Origin: an uncultured Sphingomonadaceae bacterium
GTDB taxonomy: Bacteria > Pseudomonadota > Alphaproteobacteria > Sphingomonadales > Sphingomonadaceae
Assembly (NCBI GenBank): GCA_947493325.1
Contig: CANLQI010000001.1
Coordinates: forward strand, 438,501-502,500
Direction of reading: 5' to 3'
Length of the DNA: 64,000 bases
The first letter of the stretch is position 1; each line of letters begins with the position of its first letter. The position numbers were made by a program, and so were the translations under genes. Shown in pieces: positions 1 through 7,591 of this stretch. Below the pieces are notes generated by a model, which was not told where the DNA came from, made no database searches, and saw only the letters and a list, made by a program, of their open reading frames with translations.

Positions 1-829
1 TGAGCCGGTCCGCCATGGCGAGCACGGTGAACGATCCTTCCTCCAACTGTCCCAGAAAGAACAGGTCGACAAACCGGCTGATCTGGTAAATGCCCGCGCC
101 GAAAATGGCGGGGACGATCAGCATGCTGAGGTTTTTCACATCCTGCGTGACTTTGGGCCAGCGCAGGGTGAAGCGAAAGCCCGACTTGCGCGCCCAGTAA
201 TGGAGCCACAGCATTTGCAGCACACCGGCAGCCGCCACAGCCCATGCCAGCAGATAGGCAGCCTGCCGTGCATCGCGCCCGCCATCGGTGATGATACAGA
301 ATATAAGCACCGTAATCATACAGATATTGAGCAATATCGGCGCGGCGGCGGCGGCGGTAAACCGGCTGAGCGAGTTGAGTATCCCGGCAAATAGAGTCGT
401 GACGCTGATAAGGGCAAGATAGGGAAAAGTGATCCGGGCCAGCGTCACGGCGAAATCGCTGCTCCGCCCGCCGCGTCCGAAATCGTCAAACAGCCAGATT
501 GCGCCCGGCATAATCACCATCATGAGCGCTGTAAACGCAAGCAGCACCGGTACGAAAACCGATAATACTTCGATAATGAACTGCTGCGCCGCGCTGCGCT
601 CTCCATCTTCTTCCATCTTGTGATTGAACAGCGGGACAAAGGCCGCGGAAAACGCGCCTTCGGCAAACAGGCGGCGAAAGATGTTGGGCATCTGAAACGC
701 CAGTTGCCAGGCATCACTGGTGGCGCTAGCCCCCAATATCCGGGCAATCAGCACATCGCGCACAAAACCGAAAAGGCGGCTGACCAGGGTCATGCCGCCT
801 ATTATTCCGGTGGATTTGAGGAGATTCAT
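1..829 (-). CDS. murJ: Lipid II flippase MurJ, N-terminal part (cut by window edge)
   Basis: MurJ moves lipid II across the inner membrane for peptidoglycan synthesis (MVF/MOP superfamily). Reading leftward from the ATG at 829, the protein begins MNLLKSTGIIGGMTLVSRLF, then FGFVRDVLIARILGA and an NIFRRLFAEGAFSAAFVP stretch, the family hallmark near residues 20-75. It stays open to the window start, ending in a FTVLAMADRL segment, so about 276 residues of a protein usually around 500 long are visible and the C-terminus lies outside. Hydrophobic segments alternate with short charged loops. The next gene upstream on the same strand is secB, separated by a palindromic repeat. Confidence 0.93.
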   Translation of the reverse strand, partial: MNLLKSTGIIGGMTLVSRLFGFVRDVLIARILGASATSDAWQLAFQMPNIFRRLFAEGAFSAAFVPLFNHKMEEDGERSAAQQFIIEVLSVFVPVLLAFTALMMVIMPGAIWLFDDFGRGGRSSDFAVTLARITFPYLALISVTTLFAGILNSLSRFTAAAAAPILLNICMITVLIFCIITDGGRDARQAAYLLAWAVAAAGVLQMLWLHYWARKSGFRFTLRWPKVTQDVKNLSMLIVPAIFGAGIYQISRFVDLFFLGQLEEGSFTVLAMADRL

Positions 830-851
830 GCTGAAAAATAGGTCCGATATA

Positions 852-924
852 CCGTTCGTGCTGAGCCTGTCGAAGCACGTCCATCACATTACGAAACGTC
901 CTTCGACAGGCTCAGGACAAACGG
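852..924. repeat. Palindromic dispersed repeat, family A (TTCGACAGGCTCAG type), copy 1
   Basis: Two roughly 29-bp arms in inverted orientation (852-880 and 896-924), each containing the core CCTGTCGAAG or its complement CTTCGACAGG, around a 15-bp centre. The copy at 5651-5742 shares the arms. It lies in the secB-murJ gap and would form a long hairpin in RNA from either strand. Confidence 0.85.
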
Positions 925-941
925 ATAAATTTCAGAGCTGT

Positions 942-1457
942 TTACGCATTGCCTGTGGGCTGCTCACCGGCTTCGGCGGCCTGTTTCTGGGCCAACTGCT
1001 GCAGATAAAGCGTGTTGAAATCCATGGGTTCCAGCATCAGCGGCGGGAAACCGGCATCGCGTACAGCGTCGGCCAATATCCGGCGTGCGAACGGGAAAAT
1101 CATGCGCGGGGCCTCGGCAAACAGAAACGCGTGCGCCTGTTCATCATCGACATTGCGCATGCCGACCAGCGCCGCATAGGCCAGTTCGACCAGAAAAGCC
1201 GTGCCTTTTTCGGTTTTGGCCGTGACGTTTATTTTCAGCTCGACCTCATGCATGTCTTCGCCGAATGCGCGTGACCCGATGTTGAACTGCACGTCGATCT
1301 GCGGCTGTTCTTCCCATTGATGGCTTTCCGGGGCATTCGGGTTTTCGACCGACATGTCTTTGACATACTGGTTCAAAACCGCTGCGGAGGGACCGTTGTC
1401 GCTGCCATTTGCGGCTGCGATGTCTGGATTTACATTGCCGTCATTTTCTTCGGCCAT
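942..1457 (-). CDS. secB: Protein-export chaperone SecB
   Basis: Cytoplasmic tetrameric chaperone that holds preproteins unfolded and passes them to SecA. The 171-residue product has the SecB core: VLNQYVKDMSVENPNAP near residues 27-43, a beta-sheet region with IDVQFNIGSRAF and VELKINVTAKT, and the helical end HAFLFAEAPRMIFPFARRIL. The tail QQLAQKQAAEAGEQ is typical of alphaproteobacterial forms. Length fits the family (150-175). It is divergent from the Tim44-like gene at 1773. Confidence 0.97.
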   Translation of the reverse strand: MAEENDGNVNPDIAAANGSDNGPSAAVLNQYVKDMSVENPNAPESHQWEEQPQIDVQFNIGSRAFGEDMHEVELKINVTAKTEKGTAFLVELAYAALVGMRNVDDEQAHAFLFAEAPRMIFPFARRILADAVRDAGFPPLMLEPMDFNTLYLQQLAQKQAAEAGEQPTGNA

Positions 1458-1772
1458 AGATATTACCTTTTCATATTATGTCATGCTAAAATAATCTGGA
1501 GGCACCTGTGCCGCCAACACGCCAAATCGCCTAGCAGGACATGATGTCAAGGGCAATGCGTGAAGTCACATGCAACGATGATCTCGCAATATTCACGCTA
1601 TGGTCAGCACGCTTATGGGACATGGGAAGCAATGTAACTTTTATCCATATTTCATGCCAAAGCGGTTTGCATATTTGTTTTCGCTTCTTATTTAGGGCAT
1701 GTAGGAACATAATACAGACTCGTTCGCTGTTTAATTTCAGAGTCCGCTTGGTCCAGCATAACAGGAAAATAT
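1458..1772. other. Divergent intergenic region, secB / Tim44-like gene
   Basis: 315 bp, AT-richer than the flanking genes, presumably with the promoters of both divergent genes. I see no gene or RNA in it. GGAAC near 1706 followed by CGTT resembles an alphaproteobacterial general-stress promoter, but the spacer is about 12 rather than 16-17 nt, so it is not called. Confidence 0.5.
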
Positions 1773-2447
1773 ATGTCTATCGATATCATCATTCTTGCCG
1801 CCATTGCCGCCTTTTTGGGCCTGCGTCTCTATTCGGTGCTGGGCAAACGTACGGGGCATGAGCAGGAACCGGCAAGCAATGCCGATAAACAGATAGGCAC
1901 ATCCAACCTAAATTTTCCGGAGACCGAGGAACCGAAACCCGGAAATGTGATCACCATCGACCCCCGTCAGGGCCATGCCAAGCTGTATGATACCGCGGCG
2001 GAGCCGGGTATCCGTATGCTGCTGGGCGCGGACCGCAATTTTGATGTCACGCGTTTTGTCGAAAATGCCAAGACAGCCTATGGCATGGTGCTGGAGGCGT
2101 TCTGGACCGGCAACCGCGAAGATCTGAAAATGCTGTGCGATGAAGATGTCTATGCGGGCTTTGCAGCGGCGCTGGATGCGCGCGAAGAAGCGGGCGAAAC
2201 GCTTGACAATCGTTTGGTGCGCATTGAAAATGCCATGGTCGCAGACGTCGAATATGATGCACCGACCGCGCGCATCACCATGCGTTTCGATGCCGATATT
2301 GCCGCTGTCACCCGCAATAAGGAAGGCGATGTTATTGCAGGATCGCTTTCTGACGCCGTGGAAACGCACGATATCTGGACATTTGCGCGTGATATCAATA
2401 GCGGTGAGCCGCACTGGACGCTGGTGGAAACCGACGAAGCTTCCTGA
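1773..2447 (+). CDS. Tim44/TimA-like domain inner-membrane protein
   Basis: 224 residues. An N-terminal membrane segment (about 4-22, IIILAAIAAFLGLRLYSVLG) is followed by a polar linker and a C-terminal Tim44-like domain (about 75-215) with FVENAKTAYGMVLEAFWTGN and a typical EDVYAGF segment. Bacterial members are membrane-tethered NTF2-fold proteins related to mitochondrial Tim44; a biogenesis role is suggested from the family, not shown here. mltA starts 22 bp downstream, so co-transcription is likely. The start is the ATG before SIDIIIL, which gives the expected short N-terminus. Confidence 0.88.
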   Translation: MSIDIIILAAIAAFLGLRLYSVLGKRTGHEQEPASNADKQIGTSNLNFPETEEPKPGNVITIDPRQGHAKLYDTAAEPGIRMLLGADRNFDVTRFVENAKTAYGMVLEAFWTGNREDLKMLCDEDVYAGFAAALDAREEAGETLDNRLVRIENAMVADVEYDAPTARITMRFDADIAAVTRNKEGDVIAGSLSDAVETHDIWTFARDINSGEPHWTLVETDEAS

Positions 2448-2469
2448 ATATTTACAGATAGGACGAACG

Positions 2470-3744
2470 ATGGCTGGACTGACCGTTTCTCGCCAGAAAT
2501 GGCTGTACGCAATGACATGCGGGTTTGCCCTGTCGGCATGCAGCGTCATTCCCGAAACGCGCGCGCACAATACACCTGCCGCGCCGCCAGCGGCGTCACC
2601 GGATCAGGCTGCACAGCCTGTCGCGGCGCCCCCCATCCGTCCCGCGGTTGCGGGCAATGCGATCCGCACCGGCGGGGATGAGACACAGGCTGCGGGGCAG
2701 GCGCTTCGGCTCGGCCCCGATATTGCCAGCCTGCCGCTATATTCCGCCAAAGCGCAGGATGGGCTGAAAGCTTTCAAACTGAGTTGTCCTTCGCTTATCA
2801 AACGCGAAGACCGCAGCGGCCTGACCCGTCCGGCGGACTGGACACAGGCATGCGAAGCTGCGGCAAACTGGCCCGCGAGCGACGCGGCGCGTTTCTTTGC
2901 AGCGCATATGGAAACAGTGCAGGTGGGGGATGGCAGCGCCTTTGCCACTGGCTATTTCGAACCGCAGATTCGCGGTTCCCGGACACGCCGGACAGGCTAT
3001 GAAACGCCGGTTTATGCCAAGCCAAAAGATTTGGTCGAAGTCGATCTGGGCCTGTTTTCGGATAATCTGAAGGGCAAGCGTGTGCGCGGGCGGGTCGAGA
3101 ATGGACAATTGGTACAATATCATGACCGGACCGCGATAGAGGAAGGTGCATTGGCGGGACGAGGGCTCGAAATTGCCTATGCCGCCGACCCGATCGAGTT
3201 TTTCTTTTTGCAGATTCAGGGCTCCGGTCGCCTGTTGCTGCCCGATGGCGGCGTGATGCGGATCGGTTATGCCGGGCAGAATGGCCGCGAATATATCGGC
3301 ATTGGCCGCGTATTGCGCGAACGCGATGCGCTGGCCCCGGGCAAGGCATCGATGCAGGGCATTATCGAATGGCTGCGTGCCAATCCCGAAGAGGGCAAGG
3401 CGCTGATGCGGATGAACAAGAGCTATATTTTCTTTAACGAACTGACCGGGCCAGGGCCTTTGGGCGCGATGGGCTATGCCGTGGCGCCGCGCACCACCGT
3501 GGCGGTCGACCCCAAGTTCGTGCCGATGGGCGCGCCTGTATTCCTTTCAATGGATCGCGCTGAACCGAATGGCCTATGGGTGGCGCAGGACACGGGCGGC
3601 GCGATCAAGGGTGCGAACCGGTTCGACACATTCTGGGGCGCGGGCGATGAAGCGCGCGCGATTGCGGGCGGTATGTCGGCCAAAGGACAGGCGCTGATTT
3701 TCCTGCCCAAAGGAACATTTGCGCGCCTTTCCGCCGGGCAATGA
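2470..3744 (+). CDS. mltA: Membrane-bound lytic murein transglycosylase A (lipoprotein)
   Basis: Cleaves the MurNAc-GlcNAc bond, leaving 1,6-anhydro-MurNAc ends. The ATG at 2470 gives 424 residues with a lipoprotein signal (FALSAC, lipidated Cys24); the frame is open further upstream inside the Tim44-like gene, but only this start gives a signal peptide. The MltA domain spans about residues 110-300 (FATGYFEPQIRGS, YETPVYAKP, FFLQIQGSGRL). The C-terminal 3D domain has TTVAVDPKFVPMG and AQDTGGAIKG, which carries the family's catalytic Asp. Its stop overlaps the start of smr (ATGA). Confidence 0.95.
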   Translation: MAGLTVSRQKWLYAMTCGFALSACSVIPETRAHNTPAAPPAASPDQAAQPVAAPPIRPAVAGNAIRTGGDETQAAGQALRLGPDIASLPLYSAKAQDGLKAFKLSCPSLIKREDRSGLTRPADWTQACEAAANWPASDAARFFAAHMETVQVGDGSAFATGYFEPQIRGSRTRRTGYETPVYAKPKDLVEVDLGLFSDNLKGKRVRGRVENGQLVQYHDRTAIEEGALAGRGLEIAYAADPIEFFFLQIQGSGRLLLPDGGVMRIGYAGQNGREYIGIGRVLRERDALAPGKASMQGIIEWLRANPEEGKALMRMNKSYIFFNELTGPGPLGAMGYAVAPRTTVAVDPKFVPMGAPVFLSMDRAEPNGLWVAQDTGGAIKGANRFDTFWGAGDEARAIAGGMSAKGQALIFLPKGTFARLSAGQ

Positions 3745-4400
3745 CCCGCAAAACCGGCCCGTTATCGCCGCAGGAAGCGGCGCTCTGGAATAAAGTCGCG
3801 GCAACGGTTGAACCGCTGGAGGCAAAGCGGGCCGCGAAACCTGTCATGCAGGCCAGTGTGTTTAGCGATGCAGCTGTACAAAAGTCGGACAAGAAAAAGT
3901 TTGGCACTCTTATAAGCTCCTCTTCTTCAGAAGAGACGGAGGGGGTGATGGCGAGGCATGGCCGAGCCGGCGAAGCGAAAGCTGGCAATGCCTTTAATAG
4001 ATTTCCCCCACCCCAAACCCCTCCCCTAAAGGAGAGGGGCTTAAGTAATGACGCGCGGCAGGGGCTCGACAGCCATTGGGACCGCCGTTTTGTGCGCGGG
4101 CGCATTGAACCTGATCTCACTGTCGACCTGCACGGCCATACGCTTTCCACTGCTTACACGCGGCTTGACCAAAGTCTGGCGCTCGCTATTGGCGCGGGGT
4201 TTCGCGTGATATTGCTGATTACCGGCAAGGCGCGCAGTGAGGATGCCCGTGATGCGCGCGGAAACCGGCGCGGCGCCATTCGTGCGGCGGTGTCCGACTG
4301 GCTGGCGGCATCACGTCATGCGGGCAGCATTGCGGCCGTCAGAAACGCGCATCCCCGGCATGGCGGCAATGGCGCGCTGTATATTGTGTTGAAGCGGTAG
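3741..4400 (+). CDS. smr: Smr/MutS2-type domain protein carrying an in-frame repeat insertion
   Basis: 219 residues with a C-terminal Smr domain (about 118-219: DLTVDLHGHTLSTAYTRLD, VILLITGKA and a glycine-rich HGGNGALYIVLK end). Smr domains are nucleic-acid-binding, often nuclease folds; the role of this stand-alone form is unknown. The N-terminus (TPEEAALW-like PQEAALWNKVAATVEPL) is what sphingomonad relatives show. Between the two, residues about 58-102 are encoded by a palindromic dispersed repeat (3912-4045) read without a stop, giving an artificial-looking linker (ISSSSSEETEG ... PPPQTPPLKERG). Translation is probably coupled to mltA. Confidence 0.9.
   Translation: MTRKTGPLSPQEAALWNKVAATVEPLEAKRAAKPVMQASVFSDAAVQKSDKKKFGTLISSSSSEETEGVMARHGRAGEAKAGNAFNRFPPPQTPPLKERGLSNDARQGLDSHWDRRFVRGRIEPDLTVDLHGHTLSTAYTRLDQSLALAIGAGFRVILLITGKARSEDARDARGNRRGAIRAAVSDWLAASRHAGSIAAVRNAHPRHGGNGALYIVLKR
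3912..4045. repeat. Palindromic dispersed repeat, family D, inside the smr reading frame
   Basis: 134 bp bounded by AAGCTCCTCTTCTTCAGAAG at the left and CCCCTCCCCTAAAGGAGAGG at the right, the latter near-identical to the complement of the end at 27969. The centre carries its own hairpin (GGCATGGCCGAGCC ... GGCAATGCC). It adds about 45 codons to smr without breaking it. Confidence 0.85.
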
Positions 4401-4408
4401 AACAGATC

Positions 4409-4510
4409 GTCATTCCCGCGCAGGCGGGAATCTCAGGCTGTGTAGTGACTGACATATTCGATATACCTGCGATCAGACTGCAAGAGATTCCCGCTTTCGC
4501 GGGAATGACG
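4409..4510. repeat. Palindromic dispersed repeat, family B (ATTCCCGC ... GCGGGAAT)
   Basis: Two inverted arms, each itself a hairpin: CATTCCCGCGCAGGCGGGAA at 4411-4430 and GATTCCCGCTTTCGCGGGAA near 4487-4506. They fill the gap between the convergent genes smr and dapE and could act as a two-way transcription end, though no long T tract is present. Confidence 0.8.
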
Positions 4511-5623
4511 TTATCCTAGAGCTGCCAATACAATCTGCCTGTAAATCCCGGCAAGTGTATCCAGATCCTGCACCGCAACAGCCTCGTCCAGCTTATGCAT
4601 GGTGGCATTGCACAGGCCGAATTCAACCACAGGACATATCTGTGACAGGAAGCGGGCATCTGATGTGCCGCCGCTGGTCGAAAGTTCGGGTTTTATCCCG
4701 GTTTCCATTTCAATCGCTTCGCTGACCAGCGTAGACAGTTCACCGGGCGGGGTCAGGAACGCTTCGCCGGAAATAATGCCTTTCACATTACCGTCCAATG
4801 CCTCGGCAAGATTGGTGACACGTTCGACCAGTTCCGCGCCGGTGTGCAGGTCATTAAACCGCGTGCTGATGCGCGCTTCGGCGCGTTTCGGGATGACGTT
4901 ATGCGCGGGATTGCCGACTTCGATATCGGTTATCTCGATATTGCTGGCCTGGAACCAGTTCGTGCCTTCGTCGAGCTCGATATCGTCGACAGCGGCCAAT
5001 ATGCGCACCAGTTTCGGAATCGGATTATCGGCCATATGCGGATAGGCGACATGGCCCTGTGTGCCGTCGACCGAAATCCACATATTGACCGATCCGCGCC
5101 GGCCTATCTTCACCGTATCGCCGAGTTGATCCACGGATGTGGGTTCCCCGACAAGGCAGAGGTCAGGAATGGTGTCACGGTCCTGCATATGCGCAATAAG
5201 CGCGCGGGTGCCGTAAACGGCGGGGCCTTCTTCGTCGCCGGTAATGATCAGGCTGATGGTGCCCATATCTTCGGGAATGTCATGCAGTGCGGCCACGAAG
5301 CTCGCAATGCTGCCCTTCATGTCGACTGCGCCGCGCCCGTAAAGCAGATCACCGCGTATTTCAGGTTCAAACGGGTCGCTGTGCCAGCCTTCACCCGGCG
5401 GCACGACATCCAGATGCCCGGCAAAGGCAAAGTGGCGTCCGCTGTTCCCGCGAATGGCAAACAGGTTTTCGACCGGACCATCGGGAGCCTCACCGCTGAT
5501 AAAACGCGTCACTTCGAAACCCAGCGGTGTCAGCATGGCCTCCAGCTCGGCAAATACATCGCCAGTGGCGGGCGTAATGCTGGGGCAGGCGATCAGGCGT
5601 TTGGCATAGTCTAAAGCTGTCAT
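4511..5623 (-). CDS. dapE: Succinyl-diaminopimelate desuccinylase
   Basis: Zn-dependent M20 amidohydrolase making LL-diaminopimelate for lysine and peptidoglycan. 370 residues, full family length. Metal ligands are visible in order: FAGHLDVVPPGEGW (His near 68), GRGAVDMKGSIASF (Asp near 99), TGDEEGPAVYGT (Glu-Glu near 133) and the C-terminal TMHKLDEAV (His near 343). STSGGTSDARF is the substrate-side loop. It lies downstream of a GST gene on the same strand, with a family A palindrome between them. lysC at 28 kb belongs to the same pathway. Confidence 0.97.
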   Translation of the reverse strand: MTALDYAKRLIACPSITPATGDVFAELEAMLTPLGFEVTRFISGEAPDGPVENLFAIRGNSGRHFAFAGHLDVVPPGEGWHSDPFEPEIRGDLLYGRGAVDMKGSIASFVAALHDIPEDMGTISLIITGDEEGPAVYGTRALIAHMQDRDTIPDLCLVGEPTSVDQLGDTVKIGRRGSVNMWISVDGTQGHVAYPHMADNPIPKLVRILAAVDDIELDEGTNWFQASNIEITDIEVGNPAHNVIPKRAEARISTRFNDLHTGAELVERVTNLAEALDGNVKGIISGEAFLTPPGELSTLVSEAIEMETGIKPELSTSGGTSDARFLSQICPVVEFGLCNATMHKLDEAVAVQDLDTLAGIYRQIVLAALG

Positions 5624-5650
5624 AACGGAGAAATCCCTGTCTTTTATAAG

Positions 5651-5742
5651 AATACCGTTAGTCCTGAGCCTGTCGAAGGGCGTGCATCAATGTAATGCCA
5701 GCATGCAGTACGTCCTTCGACAGGCTCAGGACTAACGGTATT
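5651..5742. repeat. Palindromic dispersed repeat, family A, copy 2
   Basis: Two nearly perfect inverted arms of about 33 bp (5651-5683 and 5710-5742) with the CCTGTCGAAGG core, around a 26-bp centre holding a small GCATGC palindrome. Located between the GST gene and dapE, both leftward. Confidence 0.88.
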
Positions 5743-5760
5743 ATGGGCTGGTATATTATT

Positions 5761-6432
5761 TTACTCATTTGGTTTTTGATCCTGTTCAAACCGTTCAATG
5801 ACCCAGTTTTCCTCGCCCGCGGCATCGCACCATTCGCGCATCCATTCATGCTCCAGCATCGTGTCCATGTAACTTTCCGCAAAGCCGGGCAGGGTAAAGC
5901 CATATGTACGGAACCGTGAGACAACCGGCGCGTACATGATGTCCGCCGCGCCAAATGTGCCAAACAGGAACGGCCCCTGTTTGCCGTAACGCGCGCGTGC
6001 TTCGGCCCATAGCCCCAATATGCGCACGATATCGGCCTGCACATCATCGGCGACCGTAATGCTGTTATAGCTTTGCCGGATATTCATGGGATGATGACGG
6101 CGCAGCGGCATGAAACCGCTGTGCATTTCCGCGCACATCGAACGCGCCATGCCGCGCGCGACTTCATCCTTGGGCCAGAATCGGTCACGGTGCGTTTTAT
6201 CGGCGAGCCAGTCGACAATGGCGAGGCTGTCCCACACCACGGCTTCGCCATCCCATAATATCGGAACCTTGCCTTGCGAGGGCGCAAATTCTTCACCCTT
6301 GCGCTTTTCATCCCAGTCCTCACCGTACAGCGGCACGGTAATCTCTTCAAAGGGCAGGCCGGATTGCTTGCAGGCCAGCCACCCGCGCAATGACCAGCTG
6401 GAATAGTTTTTGTTACCGATGATGAGTTTCAT
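5761..6432 (-). CDS. Glutathione S-transferase family protein
   Basis: 223 residues. The N-terminal thioredoxin-like domain (about 1-80) begins MKLIIGNKNYSSWSLRGWLA, with Ser/Tyr candidates for the glutathione-activating residue and the cis-Pro segment GKVPILWDGEAVVWDSLAI. The C-terminal helical domain (about 90-215) has the FGAADIMYAPVVSRF signature with its N-capping Asp. Substrate is unknown. It lies upstream of dapE on the same strand with a repeat between, so any link to lysine synthesis is doubtful. Confidence 0.9.
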   Translation of the reverse strand: MKLIIGNKNYSSWSLRGWLACKQSGLPFEEITVPLYGEDWDEKRKGEEFAPSQGKVPILWDGEAVVWDSLAIVDWLADKTHRDRFWPKDEVARGMARSMCAEMHSGFMPLRRHHPMNIRQSYNSITVADDVQADIVRILGLWAEARARYGKQGPFLFGTFGAADIMYAPVVSRFRTYGFTLPGFAESYMDTMLEHEWMREWCDAAGEENWVIERFEQDQKPNE

Positions 6433-6547
6433 GCGCGCTCCGCTGGATTAATTATTATCCCGGCAAAAGCCAGGATTGCCTATCAGGCTTCTTGCATAAC
6501 CGAGAGGCGCGGTGGTTTCCAGCCTTCGCTGGAGTGACGCACCGATT

Positions 6548-7171
6548 TTACGCTTCGACTGCCTCGACAACGGCGGCGCGCAGTTCGCTGATGCCCTGTT
6601 TCGTTTCCGATGATGTGACCAAGAGATCGGGATGCGCGGCCGGATGTTTGCGCACTTCCGCCGTGACGCGTTCCACCGTACTCGCAAGAGCTGTCGGCTT
6701 CACCTTGTCCGCTTTGGTCATCACAATGCGGTAGCTGACCGCGGCTTCATCCAGCATTTTCAGGACATCACGGTCGACATCCTTAATGCCGTGGCGGCTG
6801 TCGATCAGCACCAGCGTGCGTTTGAGCACCTGCCGCCCGCGCAGATAGTCGTTAATCAGGAAACGCCATTTCCTGACCACATCCTTGGGCGCCTTGGCAT
6901 AGCCATAGCCGGGCATGTCGACGAGACGGAAATAGAGCGGGTCACCGATGTCGAAGAAATTGAGCTCCTGCGTGCGGCCCGGCGTCACCGAAGTACGCGC
7001 AATAGCTTTTCTGCCAGTCAGCGCATTGAGCAGCGAGGACTTGCCGACATTGGACCGCCCCGCAAACGCGATTTCCGGGGCGTGCGGTGCGGGCAGAAAT
7101 TCCAGCGAAGGCGCGGATTTCAGAAAGGTGACAGGTCCGGAGAAGAGTTTGTCAGGGTTGGTCATAATCAT
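6548..7171 (-). CDS. engB: Ribosome-biogenesis GTPase EngB (YihA/YsxC)
   Basis: Essential GTPase for large ribosomal subunit assembly. 207 residues with G1 GRSNVGKSS (38-46), G2-region TSVTPGRTQ, G3 DMPGYG near 84, G4 TKAD near 152 and G5-like TSSETKQG. The start MIMTNPDKLFSG has another Met two codons in. In relatives it directly follows yidC; here the GIY-YIG unit separates them. Confidence 0.96.
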   Translation of the reverse strand: MIMTNPDKLFSGPVTFLKSAPSLEFLPAPHAPEIAFAGRSNVGKSSLLNALTGRKAIARTSVTPGRTQELNFFDIGDPLYFRLVDMPGYGYAKAPKDVVRKWRFLINDYLRGRQVLKRTLVLIDSRHGIKDVDRDVLKMLDEAAVSYRIVMTKADKVKPTALASTVERVTAEVRKHPAAHPDLLVTSSETKQGISELRAAVVEAVEA

Positions 7172-7190
7172 ATGTGCAAAGCTCTAGCCA

Positions 7191-7580
7191 TGTCATCCTG
7201 AACTTGTTTCAGGATCCATATACTCTGAACTTAAACAGGCTCGAAACCGAAGTTTACTGCGAGATCTATCCATTCCGGATTGTCTCGTTCAACCAGATTT
7301 GTTTTCCAGTCCCGGTGCCAGTTTTTGAGCTGCTTCTCCCTTTTTATAGCTTCATCCATTGTATCATATAACTCAAATCGGGCGAGCTTTTTGACACCGT
7401 GTTGTTTTGTGAAACCTTTAACGGTTTCATTCCTGTGCTGATAAAGGCGCTTCATCAAATCAGATGTGACACCAATGTAAATAGTTCCATGCTTGCGATT
7501 GAACAGGATATAGACACAAGGTTGTTTATCCATATCAGGCTCCAGAGATTATGGATGCTGAAACAAGTTCAGCATGACGC
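7191..7580. mobile_element. Palindrome-bounded GIY-YIG nuclease unit, family C
   Basis: About 390 bp bounded by inverted copies of a repeat. The left arm has CCTGAACTTGTTTCAGG (7199-7215) and the right arm GCTGAAACAAGTTCAGC (about 7557-7573), both extended by matching ATCCATA and GTCAT. Each arm is itself a hairpin, and the C/G difference occurs on both sides of each hairpin, so pairing is kept. One small nuclease gene lies inside, with lower GC than the flanking yidC and engB. The ends recur without an ORF at 26759-26901. Confidence 0.6.
7231..7533 (-). CDS. Small GIY-YIG nuclease-domain protein
   Basis: 100 residues, essentially one GIY-YIG domain: CVYILFNRKHGTIYIGVT (residues about 6-23, carrying the paired Tyr motifs), then SDLMKRLYQHRN with the conserved Arg, and a C-terminal REKQLKNWHRDWKTNLVE with the catalytic Glu region. 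This is the UPF0213/endonuclease-like subgroup. The target is unknown. The reading frame is intact and AT-richer than its neighbours, suggesting arrival by transfer. It is enclosed by inverted repeats and splits the usual yidC-engB pair. Confidence 0.9.
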   Translation of the reverse strand: MDKQPCVYILFNRKHGTIYIGVTSDLMKRLYQHRNETVKGFTKQHGVKKLARFELYDTMDEAIKREKQLKNWHRDWKTNLVERDNPEWIDLAVNFGFEPV

Positions 7581-7591
7581 GGTGAAACGGG

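Noticed and set aside
1706-1730. A GGAAC ... CGTT pair resembling an EcfG general-stress promoter
   Set aside because: The spacer is about 12 nt instead of the required 16-17, so it is probably chance.
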